The notes under the pieces were generated by a model that worked only from the letters and a program-made list of their open reading frames with translations, did not search any database and was not told the DNA's origin. Position numbers and translations under genes: made by a program. A DNA stretch of 64,000 nt from Marinoscillum sp040218045 (GTDB lineage: Bacteria; Bacteroidota; Bacteroidia; Cytophagales; Cyclobacteriaceae), in contig JAVJQA010000024.1 in assembly GCA_040218045.1 (NCBI GenBank), forward strand, positions 1-64,000. The letters run 5' to 3'. This document shows, one piece after another, positions 62,588-64,000 of this stretch (position 1 is the first letter of the stretch; the number at the start of each line of letters is the position of its first letter).

Positions 62588-63044
62588 TAAAGCGGAATTT
62601 GATGCTACTTGTAGTCTGTTTATCAATTCGGTAAACAATTATTTCAGACATCTTACTGAGATTGACTCTGAGCTTAATGTACCATATATCAAGCAGTCAG
62701 ATGGGTTAGTGCTGAAGGATTATACTGGGATGATTGGTATATCCGGTAACCGAAAGGGATTTGTGTACATCTCAGCAGATAGAGATATGTATGAAGATCT
62801 CATCAAGATCTTTATTGGGATCGATGATCCTTCTGATGAAGATATCCTGGATATGGCCGGAGAGATCTCAAATGTAGTAGCAGGAAACGTGAGAGCTAAT
62901 TTAGGGGCCAATTTTATGATTTCAGTTCCTGTAGTGTTCCAAGGGATGCCATCTCAGTTGAAAATACCTGATGACATTTCAATTTATGTAATACCAATTG
63001 TATGGAATAGTCACGAGGCCTTTGTCGTTATAGGTCTACAGTAA
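62577..63044 (+). CDS. CheX-like phosphatase
   Basis: 155 residues, the usual CheX length. The catalytic helix is ILDMAGEISNVVAGNVRANLG, with the ExxN motif (Glu-Ile-Ser-Asn) and the typical GNV after it; a beta-rich end follows. It should remove phosphate from a CheY, most simply receiver 3, whose gene it overlaps by 11 bp. This is the second phosphatase of the locus. Confidence 0.88.
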   Translation: MKTSKAEFDATCSLFINSVNNYFRHLTEIDSELNVPYIKQSDGLVLKDYTGMIGISGNRKGFVYISADRDMYEDLIKIFIGIDDPSDEDILDMAGEISNVVAGNVRANLGANFMISVPVVFQGMPSQLKIPDDISIYVIPIVWNSHEAFVVIGLQ

Positions 63045-63051
63045 TTTGAGA

Positions 63052-63831
63052 ATGGAAAATCAGGAACCTACATATTTCAATTTGGGCATTGGCGAGGATG
63101 AAACACAACGAAATTATTTCTCACTTTTTCCTGAGGAGTTATTGGCTAGTGTTATTGAATCCTTTGTGATCAACAAGCCCATGATTGGGAAGGTCGGCGG
63201 AGACGGATTCTGGGTGCATCAGGATGCCGATCATTTATATGTAGTTCTGTTTGACTGTATGGGCCATGGACACCTGGCCAGTATGATGACCAGGGTTTAC
63301 ACACAATCGATACAGAAGATTGTCGTAGATGAAGATATTAAAGATCCGGGGACCATTTTACGATACCTACATCACAGAATAGGGGTCAAATTCAAAGAAC
63401 GCAAGAATCTTCAAGTAGGAACAGGTGCAGATGTAGGCGTACTCAAGATCAACCTGGAAGTACGTGAAATAGAGTATGCCGGAGCTAAGACAGACCTAAT
63501 TCACATCCAGGAGGGAGAAATGAATTTGATCAAAGCAGATCGATTGCAGATAGGTGATCTATGGGATTACCAGCATCAATATCAAACAAGACAAGTGCCG
63601 CTCAAAGAAGGAGTCAAGTCTAATTTTTACCTTTCTAGTGACGGCTTTAAAGACCTGATGGGGGGTGAAGGTGGGAAAAAGCTCGGAAAGAAGAAGGTCC
63701 AGGAGATTCTGGAGGGCAATTATGGCAAATCCATGATGATCCAAAAAGAAAGCATACTTAAATTCATGCAAGAGTGGAGCGGATCAAACATGCTAATAGA
63801 CGATGTACTAATCCTTGGCTTTGCCCTATAG
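63052..63831 (+). CDS. SpoIIE-type PP2C serine phosphatase
   Basis: 259 residues from ATG 63052; a TTG two codons upstream is possible. Metal-binding segments are KVGGDGFWVHQDADHLYVVLFDCMGHGHLASMMT, DVGVLKINLEVREIEYAGAK and FYLSSDGFKDLMGG, plus a final LIDDVLILGFAL. Such phosphatases act on phosphoserine of partner-switch proteins (anti-anti-sigma STAS proteins). No STAS or RsbW-like gene is in view. It ends the locus and links chemotaxis-type signalling to a serine-phosphate output; there is no receiver of its own. Confidence 0.9.
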   Translation: MENQEPTYFNLGIGEDETQRNYFSLFPEELLASVIESFVINKPMIGKVGGDGFWVHQDADHLYVVLFDCMGHGHLASMMTRVYTQSIQKIVVDEDIKDPGTILRYLHHRIGVKFKERKNLQVGTGADVGVLKINLEVREIEYAGAKTDLIHIQEGEMNLIKADRLQIGDLWDYQHQYQTRQVPLKEGVKSNFYLSSDGFKDLMGGEGGKKLGKKKVQEILEGNYGKSMMIQKESILKFMQEWSGSNMLIDDVLILGFAL

Positions 63832-63835
63832 CCAA

Positions 63836-64000
63836 CTACTCTGAGGTGTTCAACCGAAGGATATTCAGGAAATTTTCATCCAATACCCAGATAAAATAGG
63901 GTGCTACGTTTACAGCCACTCCTTTGAGGACTGATTTTACATGGAAGGCCGTTTTATAAATTTTATTCTCTTTGGCGAAATACTCATTCAGTTGATCACA
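63836..64000 (-). CDS. C-terminal end of an unrecognised protein (cut by window edge)
   Basis: On the minus strand a frame enters from the right edge and stops at 63836-63838; 54 residues are visible: EYFAKENKIYKTAFHVKSVL, then GVAVNVAPYFIWVLDEN, and an LNTSE end. No motif or membrane helix is visible. It is convergent with the SpoIIE-type phosphatase gene, only four bases apart. No function can be given from this piece. Confidence 0.6.
   Translation of the reverse strand, partial: CDQLNEYFAKENKIYKTAFHVKSVLKGVAVNVAPYFIWVLDENFLNILRLNTSE

Overview
The window looks like a chromosomal segment of a marine or soil Bacteroidota, most likely order Cytophagales (Fulvivirga/Reichenbachiella/Marivirga-like). 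The evidence is a type IX secretion C-terminal sorting domain with SprB-type repeats, the 815-residue MacB/FtsX-type permease, DUF4382 and YceI envelope proteins, a 628-residue PurF-like protein, a HEPN-tailed sulfite reductase, few Shine-Dalgarno sequences, and a few TAnnTTTG-like promoter boxes. This is inference from gene families, not a taxonomic test.

Layout. 1-0.7 kb: remains of mobile DNA (end of an IS91-type transposase, a REP-like hairpin, a dead RAYT transposase). 0.7-8.9 kb, minus strand: envelope proteins and lipoproteins around a hybrid histidine kinase and an NtrC-type sigma-54 activator. 9-20.7 kb: an orphan PAS histidine kinase, then an array of four paralogous kinases with periplasmic TPR sensors. 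Two of them follow small beta-rich proteins of one new-looking family, and two share an almost identical 644-bp kinase segment although their sensors differ. 20.8-24.8 kb: a lipoprotein, a T9SS-exported M43 metalloprotease, and gluconokinase. 24.9-32.7 kb: nuoHIJKLMN, the membrane arm of complex I without nuoA-G, with a Lys/Pro-rich tail on NuoI. 32.8-34.6 kb: PurF-like amidotransferase.

34.6-40.1 kb is the most striking part. A seven-codon tandem repeat and a tiny lipoprotein gene are followed by a regulatory leader: a SAM-I (S-box) riboswitch, two tiny ORFs ending in cysteine runs (6 and 9 Cys), then an intrinsic terminator placed just before an assimilatory sulfur operon (sulfite reductase, siroheme synthesis cobA plus precorrin-2 dehydrogenase, cysH). 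This looks like a dual SAM/cysteine sensing leader with tandem Cys attenuation peptides.

40.2-46.8 kb: housekeeping and envelope genes (permease, A-type Fe-S carrier, methylmalonyl-CoA epimerase, thiL, YceI, DUF3109). 47.1-63.8 kb: a large chemotaxis-like locus with two multi-HAMP receptors, two CheW proteins, a ParA-type ATPase next to a CheW with a histone-like N-terminal tail, CheB, CheA, CheR, three CheY-like receivers, CheC- and CheX-like phosphatases, a membrane NIT-HAMP-PAS kinase with a CheA-type HPt and ATPase, and a SpoIIE-type phosphatase. No flagellar genes are present, so the output may be gliding, pili or another behaviour. The window ends inside a minus-strand gene.
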